The notes: generated by a model not told the origin, from the letters alone. A DNA stretch of 64,000 nt from Cytophagales bacterium (GCA_022360015.1 JAKSDQ010000071.1:186001-250000), one strand, 5' to 3'. Shown: positions 27,551-36,710, counted from the stretch's first letter. Program-made: numbers and translations.

Positions 27551-27719
27551 GTGTGGGTGTGAGTTTGGGTGTGGGGGGTAGGTATTTTGGTAAGTGGGGG
27601 TGGGGTGGTTATTGGAGGGATGTGTTGTGGGGAGGGGGGATGAATGGTTATGGGGAGGGGGATGGAGTGAAGGTATGTTATGTGTAAGGGGGGTTGTATG
27701 CTGGGGTTGTAATGTTTGG
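27551..27719 (+). repeat. Strongly G/T-skewed low-complexity gap
   Basis: About 170 bases in which the plus strand is nearly free of C and contains GGGGGG, GGGGGTGGGG, GGGGAGGGGGG and GGGGAGGGGG. It lies exactly between two convergent genes. Sequence words TGAGTGTG and GAGTTTGGGT recur in the gap after rho. G-quadruplex formation on the plus strand is plausible. Frames through it on either strand are poor in normal amino-acid composition and are not genes. Confidence 0.75.
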
Positions 27720-28190
27720 TTATTTTGCTGTGTAATTCGACAACTGTTGGTGGGTAAGTCTGCAATTGATCCATTCTCCGTCGAAATGGGCATCGAGCTT
27801 TTTATAAAAATTGATGGCGGGTTCGTTCCAGTCCAGAACCTGCCAGTTAAGCTGGCGGCAGCCGGTCTCCAGGGCTACGAGTACGGTTGCATCAAATAGT
27901 TTTTTTCCAATACCCGATCCACGGTAGTTTTCATTGACCACCAGGTCTTCCAGGTAAAGACACTTCCCCTTCCAGGTAGAATAGCGGTAATAATAAAGGG
28001 ATATTCCAATAATCTTGTTGTCAACCTCAGCCACGTGAAATCCAAACACCGGCACAGGCCCAAAACCATCTTCTTCCATGCTCTCCAAAGAGTTATCCAC
28101 TTCATGTGGCGCCTTTTCATACTCAGCCAGTTCTTTAATCAAATCAAAAACCTGCGGCAAATCTTCCTTAACTCCAGCCCTGATAATCAT
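27720..28190 (-). CDS. GNAT acetyltransferase (diamine acetyltransferase-like)
   Basis: 156 residues. MIIRAGVKEDLPQVFDLIKELAEYEKAP at the N terminus, LYLEDLVVNENYRGSGIGKKLF (motif A with the Q/R-x-x-G-x-G loop NYRGSGIGK, about 88-100) and NWQVLDWNEPAINFYKKLDA are the pattern of the thialysine/diamine acetyltransferase (SSAT2-like) group. Substrate by family inference. Its stop is at the border of the G/T-rich gap. Confidence 0.88.
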   Translation of the reverse strand: MIIRAGVKEDLPQVFDLIKELAEYEKAPHEVDNSLESMEEDGFGPVPVFGFHVAEVDNKIIGISLYYYRYSTWKGKCLYLEDLVVNENYRGSGIGKKLFDATVLVALETGCRQLNWQVLDWNEPAINFYKKLDAHFDGEWINCRLTHQQLSNYTAK

Positions 28191-28270
28191 GGGTAATAAA
28201 AATTAAACTTACAATGAAAATGACGATGAAAAGTAACCTTCACGCTTAACACTCAATTTTAACTTTCATT

Positions 28271-30421
28271 TTAATTTTTATTGTCATTTTCATAAGGTTT
28301 GATGCCCATGTTGTACCAAGCGAAAGCATAGCGGTCGGAGATGGACTCAATGATTTTGGAGGTGGGGGTGCCTGCTCCATGACCGGCATCGGTTTCAATT
28401 CGTATTAAAACAGGGTTGTCTCCCACATGATTTTCCTGTAATGTAGCGGCATATTTAAATGAATGGGCAGGTACTACCCGGTCATCATGGTCAGCGGTCA
28501 TCACCAGGGTAGCCGGATAGCTGGTACCTGATTTAATAGCATGAAGTGGTGAATACTTTAGCAGATATTCGAACATTTCTTTGGATTCATCGGCCGTGCC
28601 ATAGTCATAAGCCCAGCCAGCACCCGCAGTAAACTTATGATACCTCAACATATCCAAAACCCCAACTGCAGGGAAAGCTACCTTAGCCAGGTCGGGCCGT
28701 TGCGTCATGGTAGCACCTACCAGCAATCCACCATTGGACCCTCCGGCAATGGCAAGATATTCGGATGAGGTATAGTTGTTCGCAATCAGGTATTCAGCCG
28801 CGGCTATAAAGTCATCAAACACATTTTGTTTATTCATTTTTGTCCCGGCCAGGTGCCATTTTTTTCCGTATTCCCCACCACCCCGTAAGTTAGGTTGGGC
28901 GTAAATGCCACCATTTTCAAGCCATATCAACCTGGAGATGCTGAAACCGGGAGTAAGACTGATGTTAAATCCTCCATATCCGTATAGGTAAGTAGGATTT
29001 TTGCCATGCAATTCAATACCCTTTTTATGCACAATAAACATCGGCACCCTGGTACCATCTTCACTCTCATAAAAGACCTGTTTTGTCTCATAGTTGCCGG
29101 GATCAAACTTGATTTCAGGTTTTTTATAAAGCTCAGATGTACCGCTGTTGATATTGTACCTGAAAATGGACGAAGGGTAGGTAAATGAGGTAAAAGTGTA
29201 ATATAAATCCTGATCTTCCCTTCGGGCATTGAAACCGTAAGCACTGCCAATACCTGGCAATTCAATCTCCCTTTCCATCTCACCCTGCAGGTCATACTGC
29301 TTTACGCTTGTTTTAGCATCAATCATGTAAGAGGCAAATATCTTTCCCCCACCAGTTGCCGCGTTTAAAACATTTTCAGTTTCAGGGATGAGGGCTTTCC
29401 ACTGGTCAGGCGAGGGGTTGGAAGCATTGGTCTCAACCACTTTCCGGTTAGGAGCATCAAGGTTGGTTTGGATAAATAATCTGGCCCCTTCGTTGCCAAT
29501 AACTACATGATCATGATCAAAATTATCTACTACCTTGATAATTTCGCTGTTCGGCTCGGACAAATTCTTTAAATATAATTCATTTCCGGAGGTGCTTTGA
29601 GCCGCTTGAATGATCAGGTACTCTTCGTCTTCTGTTGTATAAGCGCCGATATAACGCCTTGGCTGCGTGTCTCCGCCAAAAATCAGGCGATCTTCAGATT
29701 GTGGTGTCCCCATTGCATGATAATACAATTTATGATGCTGGGTTTTTGCGGATAACTCACTGCCTTCTTCGGGTTTATCATAACTACTGTAGTAAAAACC
29801 ATCGTTACCTACCCAGGCTACGCCGGTAAACTTCAGGTCGATAAGGGTATCACCCACCATTTCCATCGAACCGGTGTTCAGTACAACTAACTTTCTCCAG
29901 TCTGAGCCTCCCTCAGAAAGTAAAACACTGACCATGGAGCCATCTTTTGTAAAAACAGTACCGGCCATAGCAATGGTACCATCTTCACTAAACTTATTAG
30001 GGTCGATGAAAACGGTTGCCTCTTCACCCAAATCTTTGGTTCTGTAGTAGACATTTTGATTTTGCAGTCCGTCGTTTTTATAAAAATAATAATACGCACC
30101 ATGTTTGGCTGGGGCATAAACTTTCTCATAATTCCACAACTCCTCCAGCCTGGTTTTTATCTTGTCACGAAATGAGATGTTGTTCAGGTAGCCAAAGGTA
30201 ACTTCATTCTGGGATTGCACCCACGAAGCCGTAGCCTTCGATAGGTCATCTTCCAGCCAGCGGTATGGATCCTTGACCTGCACACCAAAATAGGTGTCAA
30301 TAGTATCTACTTTTTTGGTCTCCGGATACACGGAAATTTTAGCAATATCTTCAGAAGGCTTCTTATCGGAACAGGCCTGAAACAGGCTTAGCAATAACAG
30401 AAAAATACATAACTTCCTCAT
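28271..30421 (-). CDS. Prolyl oligopeptidase lipoprotein (family S9A)
   Basis: Cuts proline-containing oligopeptides. 716 residues with a lipoprotein signal (LLSLFQACSDK, lipid Cys17), so exported and anchored to a membrane. Residues about 30-430 form the seven-bladed propeller with DPYRWLEDDLS and WVQSQNEVT; the C-terminal hydrolase domain shows GGSNGGLL (Ser about 562), TADHDDRVVP (Asp about 644) and DAGHGAG (His about 680). FPAVGVLDMLRYHKFTAG is the S9A signature. Single gene between GNAT and serS. Confidence 0.95.
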   Translation of the reverse strand: MRKLCIFLLLLSLFQACSDKKPSEDIAKISVYPETKKVDTIDTYFGVQVKDPYRWLEDDLSKATASWVQSQNEVTFGYLNNISFRDKIKTRLEELWNYEKVYAPAKHGAYYYFYKNDGLQNQNVYYRTKDLGEEATVFIDPNKFSEDGTIAMAGTVFTKDGSMVSVLLSEGGSDWRKLVVLNTGSMEMVGDTLIDLKFTGVAWVGNDGFYYSSYDKPEEGSELSAKTQHHKLYYHAMGTPQSEDRLIFGGDTQPRRYIGAYTTEDEEYLIIQAAQSTSGNELYLKNLSEPNSEIIKVVDNFDHDHVVIGNEGARLFIQTNLDAPNRKVVETNASNPSPDQWKALIPETENVLNAATGGGKIFASYMIDAKTSVKQYDLQGEMEREIELPGIGSAYGFNARREDQDLYYTFTSFTYPSSIFRYNINSGTSELYKKPEIKFDPGNYETKQVFYESEDGTRVPMFIVHKKGIELHGKNPTYLYGYGGFNISLTPGFSISRLIWLENGGIYAQPNLRGGGEYGKKWHLAGTKMNKQNVFDDFIAAAEYLIANNYTSSEYLAIAGGSNGGLLVGATMTQRPDLAKVAFPAVGVLDMLRYHKFTAGAGWAYDYGTADESKEMFEYLLKYSPLHAIKSGTSYPATLVMTADHDDRVVPAHSFKYAATLQENHVGDNPVLIRIETDAGHGAGTPTSKIIESISDRYAFAWYNMGIKPYENDNKN

Positions 30422-30465
30422 CTCTTTTTTGGTTAGGTGATTGTCTGATTGATTCTGTGGGAAAT

Positions 30466-31740
30466 TTACGAAATTATTTTAAACCCGGTATACTCCCAAA
30501 GAATTTTTGGAATTTCAATGCCTGCTTCTTTTTGGTTGTTTTCAAGGATAGCAGCCATAATCCTAGGCAAAGCCAACGCACTACCATTTAAAGTATGAAG
30601 CAACACATTTTTTTTATCTTGGCTTTTATATCTGAGTTTCAGGCGATTGGCCTGATAAGTCTCAAAATTGCTGACGGAGCTGACTTCAAGCCATTTTTCC
30701 TGGGCTGCAGAATACACTTCGAGATCGTAGGTCAGGGCGGCTGTAAAACCAAGATCACCGCCACACAGGTTGACAACGCGGTAAGGTAAATTCAGCTTTT
30801 TCAATAATCCTACTACATGTTGTAACATTTCTTCAAGCACCTCATATGATTTTTCCGGTGAGGCAATCTGTACAATCTCGACCTTATCGAATTGATGTAA
30901 CCTGTTTAAACCCCTTACATGCGCTCCCCATGAGCCGGCCTCTCTTCTGAAACACGGGGTATAACCAACATGCTTTATCGGAAGGTCTGCTTCATTTAAT
31001 ACGATGTCCCTGTATAAGTTGGTAATAGGCACCTCAGCGGTGGGAATAAGATAATAATTCTCATTTTGAACATGATACATCTGCCCTTCCTTGTCAGGCA
31101 ACTGGCCGGTGCCTAGTCCCGAGGCCTCATTGATAATGATCGGTGGCTGAATTTCCGTATAACCGGCATCGATGGCTTCGTCAAGAAAAAAATTCACCAT
31201 GGCCCGCTGTAACCTGGCACCTTTTCCCTTGTAAACCGGAAAGCCCGCACCTGTCACCTTGTTGCCAAGATCAAAATCAATGATGTCGTAATCCTTGATC
31301 AAATCCCAATGCGGTTTTTTGTCACCGGAAAGGACGGGCTTTTCGCCATGTTGCTTAAGTATCAGGTTATTTTCAGCGTCTTTCCCTTCGGGAACATTGG
31401 GGTTGGGGACATTGGGAATTTGATATAACAGTGTTCTTAAATCCTGTTCTATTTCAGTAAGAAGATGCTGTAATTCCCTTCCGGAAACCTTTAATGCTGC
31501 CGTTTTTCTTTTTATCTCCTCTGCCTCCTGATGCGCTCCCTCCCTGATCAGCTTACCGATTTGTTTGGATATACCGTTCGATTCAGCGAGGGTCTGATCT
31601 AATTTTGTTTTTGTTTCTTTTCTTTGTCGATTCAAACTCACAATCTTCTCTACCACCTCCTCGGGTTTGTCAAAACCCCGCTTATGCAACCCCTGGATTA
31701 CCCTCTGCTTGTTTTCAATGATGTCGGCAACTAATAACAT
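30466..31740 (-). CDS. serS: Seryl-tRNA synthetase
   Basis: Charges tRNA-Ser. N-terminal antiparallel coiled-coil arm (about 25-105) that contacts the tRNA extra arm; class II motifs PCFRREAGSWG (motif 2) and GSALALPRIMAAILENNQ (motif 3), plus LIPTAEVPITNLYRD. The open frame reaches a TTG at 31764, but ATG at 31738-31740 gives MLLVADIIENKQRVIQG, the family start, and 424 residues. Divergent from rho. Confidence 0.97.
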   Translation of the reverse strand: MLLVADIIENKQRVIQGLHKRGFDKPEEVVEKIVSLNRQRKETKTKLDQTLAESNGISKQIGKLIREGAHQEAEEIKRKTAALKVSGRELQHLLTEIEQDLRTLLYQIPNVPNPNVPEGKDAENNLILKQHGEKPVLSGDKKPHWDLIKDYDIIDFDLGNKVTGAGFPVYKGKGARLQRAMVNFFLDEAIDAGYTEIQPPIIINEASGLGTGQLPDKEGQMYHVQNENYYLIPTAEVPITNLYRDIVLNEADLPIKHVGYTPCFRREAGSWGAHVRGLNRLHQFDKVEIVQIASPEKSYEVLEEMLQHVVGLLKKLNLPYRVVNLCGGDLGFTAALTYDLEVYSAAQEKWLEVSSVSNFETYQANRLKLRYKSQDKKNVLLHTLNGSALALPRIMAAILENNQKEAGIEIPKILWEYTGFKIIS

Positions 31741-31939
31741 TTTTTCTGGAATTTGCTTGCGCAAAGAAAATGATTTTAATCTTATGAATGAATTAATTTA
31801 TTTTAATACTTGACAATTATTCACACTTAGTATATTATTGCATAATAAAGAGGCATACAATCATCACAAGTTTGTTTCTCTTCTATCAAATTCGACATAT
31901 TCTATAATCATAATAGCATCTTTTTAAATCAAACCGATA

Positions 31940-31954
31940 CCAGGAAGTTCCTGG
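31940..31954. promoter_or_regulatory. Perfect 7-1-7 palindrome upstream of rho
   Basis: CCAGGAA-G-TTCCTGG, 20 bases before the rho ATG and inside its probable 5' leader. It could be an operator or an RNA hairpin in rho autoregulation; nothing in the sequence distinguishes these. Confidence 0.4.
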
Positions 31955-31973
31955 CTATTTTTATCTACACAAT

Positions 31974-33680
31974 ATGTATAACATTGAAGAATTAAATGTA
32001 AGGCTTCTTTCAGAGCTGAAAGAAATCGCTGAGAAGTTAGGGGTTAAAAACTATAAAAGACTACCAAAAAGCGAGTTGATTTACAAAATCCTGGATCAAC
32101 AAGCTGTCACGCCAGAAAACGAATTGCGGGAAAAAGTGGCCGAAAAACCTAAGAAAGCTGTAAAAGCAGCAAAAAATGGAAATTCAAAAGAATCTTCAAA
32201 TCAATCCAAATCCAAAAGAAGACCTCGTGTACAAAGGGAAAACGTAAAAATAGAGGAAGAAAACAAACAGCCGGAACCTGAGGCTGATATGAGTGCGGAA
32301 GAATTGTTGGGAAGTTTTGATCTGGAAATCGATGCGGGTGTTACTTCATTTGAATCTCCCGCCCGGACAGAAGATACTTCGGCCGAAGAAGTTCCAACTG
32401 AAACGCCCGAAAAACCTGAAAATGAAAAGACTACAGATGAACCCCCCACGGCTGAAAAGGTTGTGCCTGTGTCATCCGAGCGTGAAAAAACGGATAAACT
32501 TCCAAGAAAAGACAGAAACGAAGGTGGCCGCGGCAAAAAAAATACGGCGAGTATATTGAAAGAGTTTGATGGTATTATCGAAAATGAAGGTGTTCTTGAA
32601 ATTATGCAGGATGGCTATGGTTTTTTGAGGTCATCTGATTATAATTACTTAGCCAGCCCTGATGACATATATGTGTCCCCTTCACAAATAAAACTCTTTG
32701 GGCTAAAAACCGGAGATACTATCAAAGGACAGATCAGGCCTCCCAAGGAAGGGGAAAAATACTTCGCCCTGCTCAGGGTTGAAAACGTCAATGGTAAGAC
32801 CACCGATGAAATAAGGGACAGGGTGCCATTTGAATACCTGACACCACTTTTTCCCGAAGAAAAATTAAATCTGAGTACCAAACCGGATAAGTATTCAACC
32901 AGAATTCTCGACCTGTTTGCCCCCATTGGCAAAGGGCAGCGGGGTATGATCGTGGCACAGCCAAAAACGGGTAAAACTGTTCTGTTAAAACAAATAGCCA
33001 ACGCCATTTCCGAAAACCATCCCGAATGCTATCTTATCATATTATTGATAGATGAAAGACCGGAAGAAGTAACAGACATGGCAAGAAGTGTAAATGCTGA
33101 AGTAATTTCATCTACCTTCGATGAGCAAGCCGAACGTCATGTCAAGGTATCCAGCATTGTATTGGAAAAAGCAAAGCGAATGGTGGAGAGTGGACACGAT
33201 GTAATTATTTTGCTCGATTCTATTACCAGGTTGGCCAGGGCATATAACACGGTGGTACCTTCGTCCGGTAAAATTCTTTCCGGTGGTGTAGATGCCAATG
33301 CACTGCATAAGCCGAAAAGGTTTTTCGGCGCGGCAAGAAATGTTGAAAACGGCGGCTCACTCACTATCATTGCTACCGCATTGATTGAAACAGGATCCAA
33401 AATGGATGAAGTTATCTTCGAAGAATTTAAAGGTACAGGTAATATGGAACTGCAACTGGATAGAAAACTTTCCAATAAAAGGGTGTACCCTGCGATTGAT
33501 GTTCCTGCTTCAGGTACAAGAAGGGAAGATTTACTCATGGACAAAGAAGAGCTATCCAGAGTTTGGATTCTACGGAAATTTATGTCTGACATGAACTCCA
33601 ACGAAGCGATGGAATTCCTGCTGGAAAGAATGCGTGGTACCAGGAGCAATGAGGAATTCTTGATTTCTATGAATGGATGA
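31974..33680 (+). CDS. rho: Transcription termination factor Rho
   Basis: Hexameric RNA helicase ending transcription. 568 residues: Rho_N helix bundle (1-45), then a charged, Pro/Glu/Lys-rich insert of about 150 residues (50-195), an RNA-binding cold-shock-like domain ([28 protein letters not shown]), and the ATPase core with P-loop PKTGKT (about 329-334), [13 protein letters not shown] and the Q/R loops. The insert is usual for Bacteroidota and can drive condensate formation in relatives. ATG at 31974. Confidence 0.97.
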   Translation: MYNIEELNVRLLSELKEIAEKLGVKNYKRLPKSELIYKILDQQAVTPENELREKVAEKPKKAVKAAKNGNSKESSNQSKSKRRPRVQRENVKIEEENKQPEPEADMSAEELLGSFDLEIDAGVTSFESPARTEDTSAEEVPTETPEKPENEKTTDEPPTAEKVVPVSSEREKTDKLPRKDRNEGGRGKKNTASILKEFDGIIENEGVLEIMQDGYGFLRSSDYNYLASPDDIYVSPSQIKLFGLKTGDTIKGQIRPPKEGEKYFALLRVENVNGKTTDEIRDRVPFEYLTPLFPEEKLNLSTKPDKYSTRILDLFAPIGKGQRGMIVAQPKTGKTVLLKQIANAISENHPECYLIILLIDERPEEVTDMARSVNAEVISSTFDEQAERHVKVSSIVLEKAKRMVESGHDVIILLDSITRLARAYNTVVPSSGKILSGGVDANALHKPKRFFGAARNVENGGSLTIIATALIETGSKMDEVIFEEFKGTGNMELQLDRKLSNKRVYPAIDVPASGTRREDLLMDKEELSRVWILRKFMSDMNSNEAMEFLLERMRGTRSNEEFLISMNG

Positions 33681-33740
33681 TTTGAGTGTGAGTTTGGGTT
33701 TGAGAGTGGGTGTGAGTGGGTGGTTGGCTTTTGAGTGTTA
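33681..33740 (+). repeat. G/T-skewed gap after rho
   Basis: Convergent gap between rho and an acetyltransferase; the plus strand reads as repeated GAGTGTGAGT / GGGTGTGAGT / GAGTTTGGGT words. The same words open the gap at 27551-27719. No terminator hairpin is seen here. Confidence 0.55.
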
Positions 33741-34301
33741 TTATGGGGTGTTATGATTTTTCCAGTCGCTGAGAAGTATGGCAAAGGACTCGACATCTAT
33801 ATAGTTATCCCAGCGTTTTATGAGTTGCCGGTGGAAGCCTTCTTTTTGCATCCCTAATTTCAACAGGATTTTGGAGGAGGCTTTGTTTACCACTATGGCA
33901 TAGGCTTCAATGCGGTTAAGTTTTAATTCGCTGAATCCATAATTCAAAACTTTTATGGCAGCTTCCCCTGCATATCCGTTCCCCCAGTATTTTTTCCCCA
34001 CCCAATAACCAATTTCCGCGGAATTAAAACGCAGATTCAATGAAAGTTTCACACAACCCATAACAGCATGACCCTCTTTTTTGATAATCGACCAACGTAA
34101 AATGCTGCCGCTTTTTATGGCATCTATTTGTGTCGCCTTCCATAATTTTGCATCTTTACATGTACAAGGGTGTGGTAATGACAGGGTAGTCAGTGCTACC
34201 TCCTTGTCTTTGATTAAACCTAACCAGGTTTCAGCAGAAGTCTTTCCAAACTCCGCAAGTATCAAGCGGTCAGTTATGAGTTCTTTAAATGGGTACGTCA
34301 T
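33741..34301 (-). CDS. RimJ/RimL-type GNAT acetyltransferase
   Basis: 186 residues. [23 protein letters not shown] at the start, [24 protein letters not shown] (motif A, about 108-131) and [28 protein letters not shown] (motif B) are the RimJ/RimL N-acetyltransferase pattern. Probable substrate: protein N termini or small amines; not resolvable from sequence. Confidence 0.88.
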   Translation of the reverse strand: MTYPFKELITDRLILAEFGKTSAETWLGLIKDKEVALTTLSLPHPCTCKDAKLWKATQIDAIKSGSILRWSIIKKEGHAVMGCVKLSLNLRFNSAEIGYWVGKKYWGNGYAGEAAIKVLNYGFSELKLNRIEAYAIVVNKASSKILLKLGMQKEGFHRQLIKRWDNYIDVESFAILLSDWKNHNTP

Positions 34302-34410
34302 GAAGGGAAAATAAAAAAAGCCGTTTCAAATGAGAAGCCGCTTTACAGTTTTTTAAAAAACCAATGCAGCCATTGCTGTAAATAGTTGACGAGAAAAAAT
34401 AATGGAAAGC

Positions 34411-35625
34411 CTATTTACCGTCTACAAAATCCTGCAAGTAGGCGTATGTATCAGTAAGTTTTCCGTCTTTGGTAATGGTGGCCCTTTTTATAATATCGGC
34501 TTTATCTTCATACAGGAGGTGAGGTAACACATGATTCACTAACTCATGTCCAAAATCACGTGAAGCATCCCTGGGCAATTCTCCCGGCAGATTATCAACA
34601 GCCATCACGGTGATATTAGCCTCATCGCTTAGTGCAGTCTCTATCTTATCTTCGCTGGGATTGTAGTCGTAAACCGGATCATCGATAGTGGCCGGTTTTT
34701 TGGTAGAGGGGACGGAACCTTCAATGTCACATGTGATGTCAGCCACTACTTTGATTTCAAAATCCCTTTTTAATATATCCTCCCTTGTAAATAGCACCGG
34801 TGCCCTTGGATCCCAAAACGCTCCTGCAATCAGCAGGTCTGCTACTTTTGTAAATGGTAAGAACTCCGAGCGATAATCTTCCGGTTTTTGGTAAAATTCA
34901 CTCCTTGTAAAAGGCTTTTCATCTTTACGGGTATTGTAATCACGGGCGTTGAGCTGGGTATAAACAGGGCCATCAAACCTTTCTTTGAGAAGGGCCTCGG
35001 GGCTTACTCTTCGGATGTCCATACCATTTAACACCTCCATGGCCCCTTTGGCTACCCGTCCGCCACCGGTGAGGACAATTTTAATCTTAGGCAATTTGAC
35101 TTTCCCGTATTCTGATTTTAACTCCTCCAAATCGAAACAATCCTTTGCCCTTTTGAGGTTAAAAAGGTTATACCGCTTTCCAAAAGTCAAAATCCCGTTG
35201 TAAGCACCTACAATTCCCGCATAACGGCCAAAAGCGATTAACCGCCTGCCCGACAGATCGGTGAGACACTCATAATCAATCAGGCAGATGTTTTTTTCCA
35301 GAATGGCCCTTAGCAAATCGCGATTGTATTCTTGTTTTTTGATGGTATGGGAAAAAAAGAAGTAAGTTTTGTTGGCAATGAGCTCATTAATCGGCACTTC
35401 TTTCACCCCAAGTAAAATGTCACATCCGGAAATGTCATCGGTTAGCGTAATACCGTTTTTTTCATACTCGTGATCTTCAAAACAGCGAATGTCACTTTTT
35501 TGACAAAAAACCGTCACATCGGGATGCAGTTCATGAATTTTCCGGGCTTGCTCTGGTATTAAAGGTACCCTCCGGTCAACGGGGAATTTCCCTTCTTTTA
35601 TCAAACCGATTTTTACTTCCTTCAT
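34411..35625 (-). CDS. Saccharopine/alanine dehydrogenase-like NAD-dependent enzyme
   Basis: 404 residues from ATG at 35623-35625 (the frame extends to a GTG at 35649, less likely). IGLIKEGKFPVDRRVPLIPEQ is the alanine dehydrogenase/PNT N-terminal domain start; IVLTGGGRVAKGAMEVL is the Rossmann loop. VADITCDIEGSVPSTKKPATIDDPVYDY resembles the lysine-forming saccharopine dehydrogenase (yeast Lys1) more than alanine dehydrogenase. Thus probably a reversible lysine/2-oxoglutarate or related amino-acid dehydrogenase; the reaction is inferred. Single gene. Confidence 0.82.
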   Translation of the reverse strand: MKEVKIGLIKEGKFPVDRRVPLIPEQARKIHELHPDVTVFCQKSDIRCFEDHEYEKNGITLTDDISGCDILLGVKEVPINELIANKTYFFFSHTIKKQEYNRDLLRAILEKNICLIDYECLTDLSGRRLIAFGRYAGIVGAYNGILTFGKRYNLFNLKRAKDCFDLEELKSEYGKVKLPKIKIVLTGGGRVAKGAMEVLNGMDIRRVSPEALLKERFDGPVYTQLNARDYNTRKDEKPFTRSEFYQKPEDYRSEFLPFTKVADLLIAGAFWDPRAPVLFTREDILKRDFEIKVVADITCDIEGSVPSTKKPATIDDPVYDYNPSEDKIETALSDEANITVMAVDNLPGELPRDASRDFGHELVNHVLPHLLYEDKADIIKRATITKDGKLTDTYAYLQDFVDGK

Positions 35626-35788
35626 GCATGTATGGGTATTTGCTGCCACAAAAAAGGCAAAGTTAGAATTTTTAGAATAATTAGAAAACCAGGGGGCTGT
35701 CTTATGGATGGGTCATACTATGACTTTTAATGAAAACATGGCAATTACTATATAAGGAAAGCGTGGCGCTGGCGTTTTGCGTTGTTAA

Positions 35789-35844
35789 GTGGGTGTCGCA
35801 CAACTTAAGAATAGGCCTGTATTTTTATTTTATTTGCGAAAACC
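35789..35844 (+). repeat. 56-base dispersed repeat, copy B
   Basis: Begins GTGGGTGTCGCACAAC and ends TGCGAAAACC; about four fifths identical to the copy at 1120-1175 by eye, same length. It lies 24 bases before the stop codon of the TPR fragment, again at the border of a broken gene. Confidence 0.6.
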
Positions 35845-35868
35845 TCCGCAAGGGTTGCATAACCCAAA

Positions 35869-36153
35869 TCAAAGTTTCGCTTTATAGATTAATGATTTAT
35901 ATGAACTTTCCAATGCTAAGTCGAATTTCCCCATTTTTCTGTACGCATCCGCTATGTTATTGTATGCTTGATAACTATCGGGTTTTTTCTCCACTTCGGG
36001 CTCTAAATATTTTAAGGCTCTTGTAAAATCTTCTCTTTTCAAATAGCCAACTCCCAGGTTTAAATAGGATAAATAGTCGTTTGGTTCGAGCGCTGTCACT
36101 TTGTTTAAATCTTCAGTTGCTTTTTCAAATTCGTTCAAGCTAAAATAGGACAT
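35869..36153 (-). pseudogene. TPR-repeat protein fragment
   Basis: 94 codons from ATG at 36153 encode two to three tetratricopeptide repeats (EKATEDLNKVTALEPNDYLSYLNLGVGYLKR; DSYQAYNNIADAYRKMGKFDLALES). The TPR pattern continues upstream of that ATG in the same frame (FYLAYFERA before MSYFSL) to a stop near 36214 without any ATG, so the original 5' end is missing. The downstream end is close to dispersed repeat copy B. Probably a remnant of a longer TPR protein; a short functional protein started at 36153 is possible. Confidence 0.55.
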
Positions 36154-36282
36154 GGCCCTTTCAAAATACGCGAGATAAAAATCTTTTTTGCTATTTATGA
36201 AAAGTAAATATTTTTATAGATTTTAGCGATGATTGTGAAATTATTTTTACATTTTGAATTGATACAAATAGAACAAAATCAG

Positions 36283-36290
36283 TACCTTTG
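36283..36290 (+). promoter_or_regulatory. -7 element upstream of SymE-like gene
   Basis: TACCTTTG matches TAnnTTTG; a TTGA word lies about 21 bases upstream. Transcription from it would begin close to position 36296, inside the left arm of the long stem, so the transcript would start with the structured leader. Confidence 0.5.
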
Positions 36291-36293
36291 TTT

Positions 36294-36397
36294 TGTCCAC
36301 AAACGAGAGAACATTCATAGTAGACTAAATTAAAAGATAAGGTCAGACTGAGAACAGGTGTAAGTCCTGTGTACGCAAGTTCTCTTGTTTGTGGACA
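36294..36397 (+). ncRNA. Long hairpin leader of SymE-like gene
   Basis: TGTCCACAAACGAGAGAAC (36294-36312) pairs with GTTCTCTTGTTTGTGGACA (36379-36397) over all 19 positions, counting one G-U pair. The loop holds a second hairpin, ACAGG...CCTGT near 36354-36370. The possible start codons TTG 36385 and GTG 36391 lie in the right arm and would be masked when folded. It could be a cis-acting translational lock or a separate RNA antitoxin; the sequence does not decide. Confidence 0.5.
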
Positions 36398-36651
36398 TCA
36401 CAGTCCGGCCATTTTGTAAAATAAAGCTTATATCCACAAGTAAGAGTAAAAAACAACCAAAAAGACCAGAAGTGAGAAGCTTAAAAGTACAACCGAAGTA
36501 CCGCTTCAATAAATGGAGTAATCGTGTAGTGCCAGCGCTAATCCTAAGTGGGAAATGGTTGGAGGCATCCGGATTCAAAAGAGAAAGCCGTGTGGTAGTT
36601 CATACTTCCAAAGATTTAATTGTAATACGACCACAAGCGGAAGCAGAATAA
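36385..36651 (+). CDS. SymE-like toxin family protein
   Basis: Core RSLKVQPKYRFNKWSNRVVPALILSGKW, then LEASGFKRESRVVVHTSKDLIVIRP is the SymE pattern (AbrB-like swapped-hairpin fold): xKVxxKYR, P.(I/L)xLSGKWLEx(A/L)GF and a final LxIRP strand. E. coli SymE is an SOS-induced type I toxin that condenses nucleic acids. No ATG exists; candidates are TTG 36385, GTG 36391 and GTG 36472, the last giving a 59-residue protein that begins at the conserved core. Basic N-terminal stretch KSKKQPKRPE. Stop is directly followed by the terminator stem of the opposite operon. Confidence 0.7.
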   Translation: MFVDITVRPFCKIKLISTSKSKKQPKRPEVRSLKVQPKYRFNKWSNRVVPALILSGKWLEASGFKRESRVVVHTSKDLIVIRPQAEAE

Positions 36652-36653
36652 AA

Positions 36654-36684
36654 AAGCCGTCCCGGTTTGATTTTGGGACGGCTT
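36654..36684 (-). terminator. Rho-independent terminator of the sus operon
   Basis: AAGCCGTCCC (36654-36663) and GGGACGGCTT (36675-36684) form a perfect 10-bp stem with an 11-base loop; on the minus strand a T-run follows (complement of AAAAA at 36649-36655). Lies 27 bases beyond the susD stop and may also end the SymE-like transcript. Confidence 0.88.
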
Positions 36685-36710
36685 GGGATTGCTTGGATGT
36701 GGGCTGTTAG

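Noticed and set aside
27451-27793. Pro/His/Thr-rich minus-strand frames of 86-107 codons
   Set aside because: They translate the C-rich complement of the low-complexity G/T tract and overlap the DUF4286 gene; no natural protein composition.
33137-33796. 219-codon minus-strand frame opposite rho
   Set aside because: Antisense to the conserved ATPase core of Rho; a shadow frame.
34317-34365. Terminator after the RimJ-like or dehydrogenase gene
   Set aside because: AAGCCG words are direct, not inverted, repeats; the GTTTTTTAAAAAAC palindrome alone is too weak.
36294-36397. Retron msr-msd RNA
   Set aside because: Inverted ends flank a folded RNA as in retrons, but no reverse transcriptase gene follows; the next gene is SymE-like.
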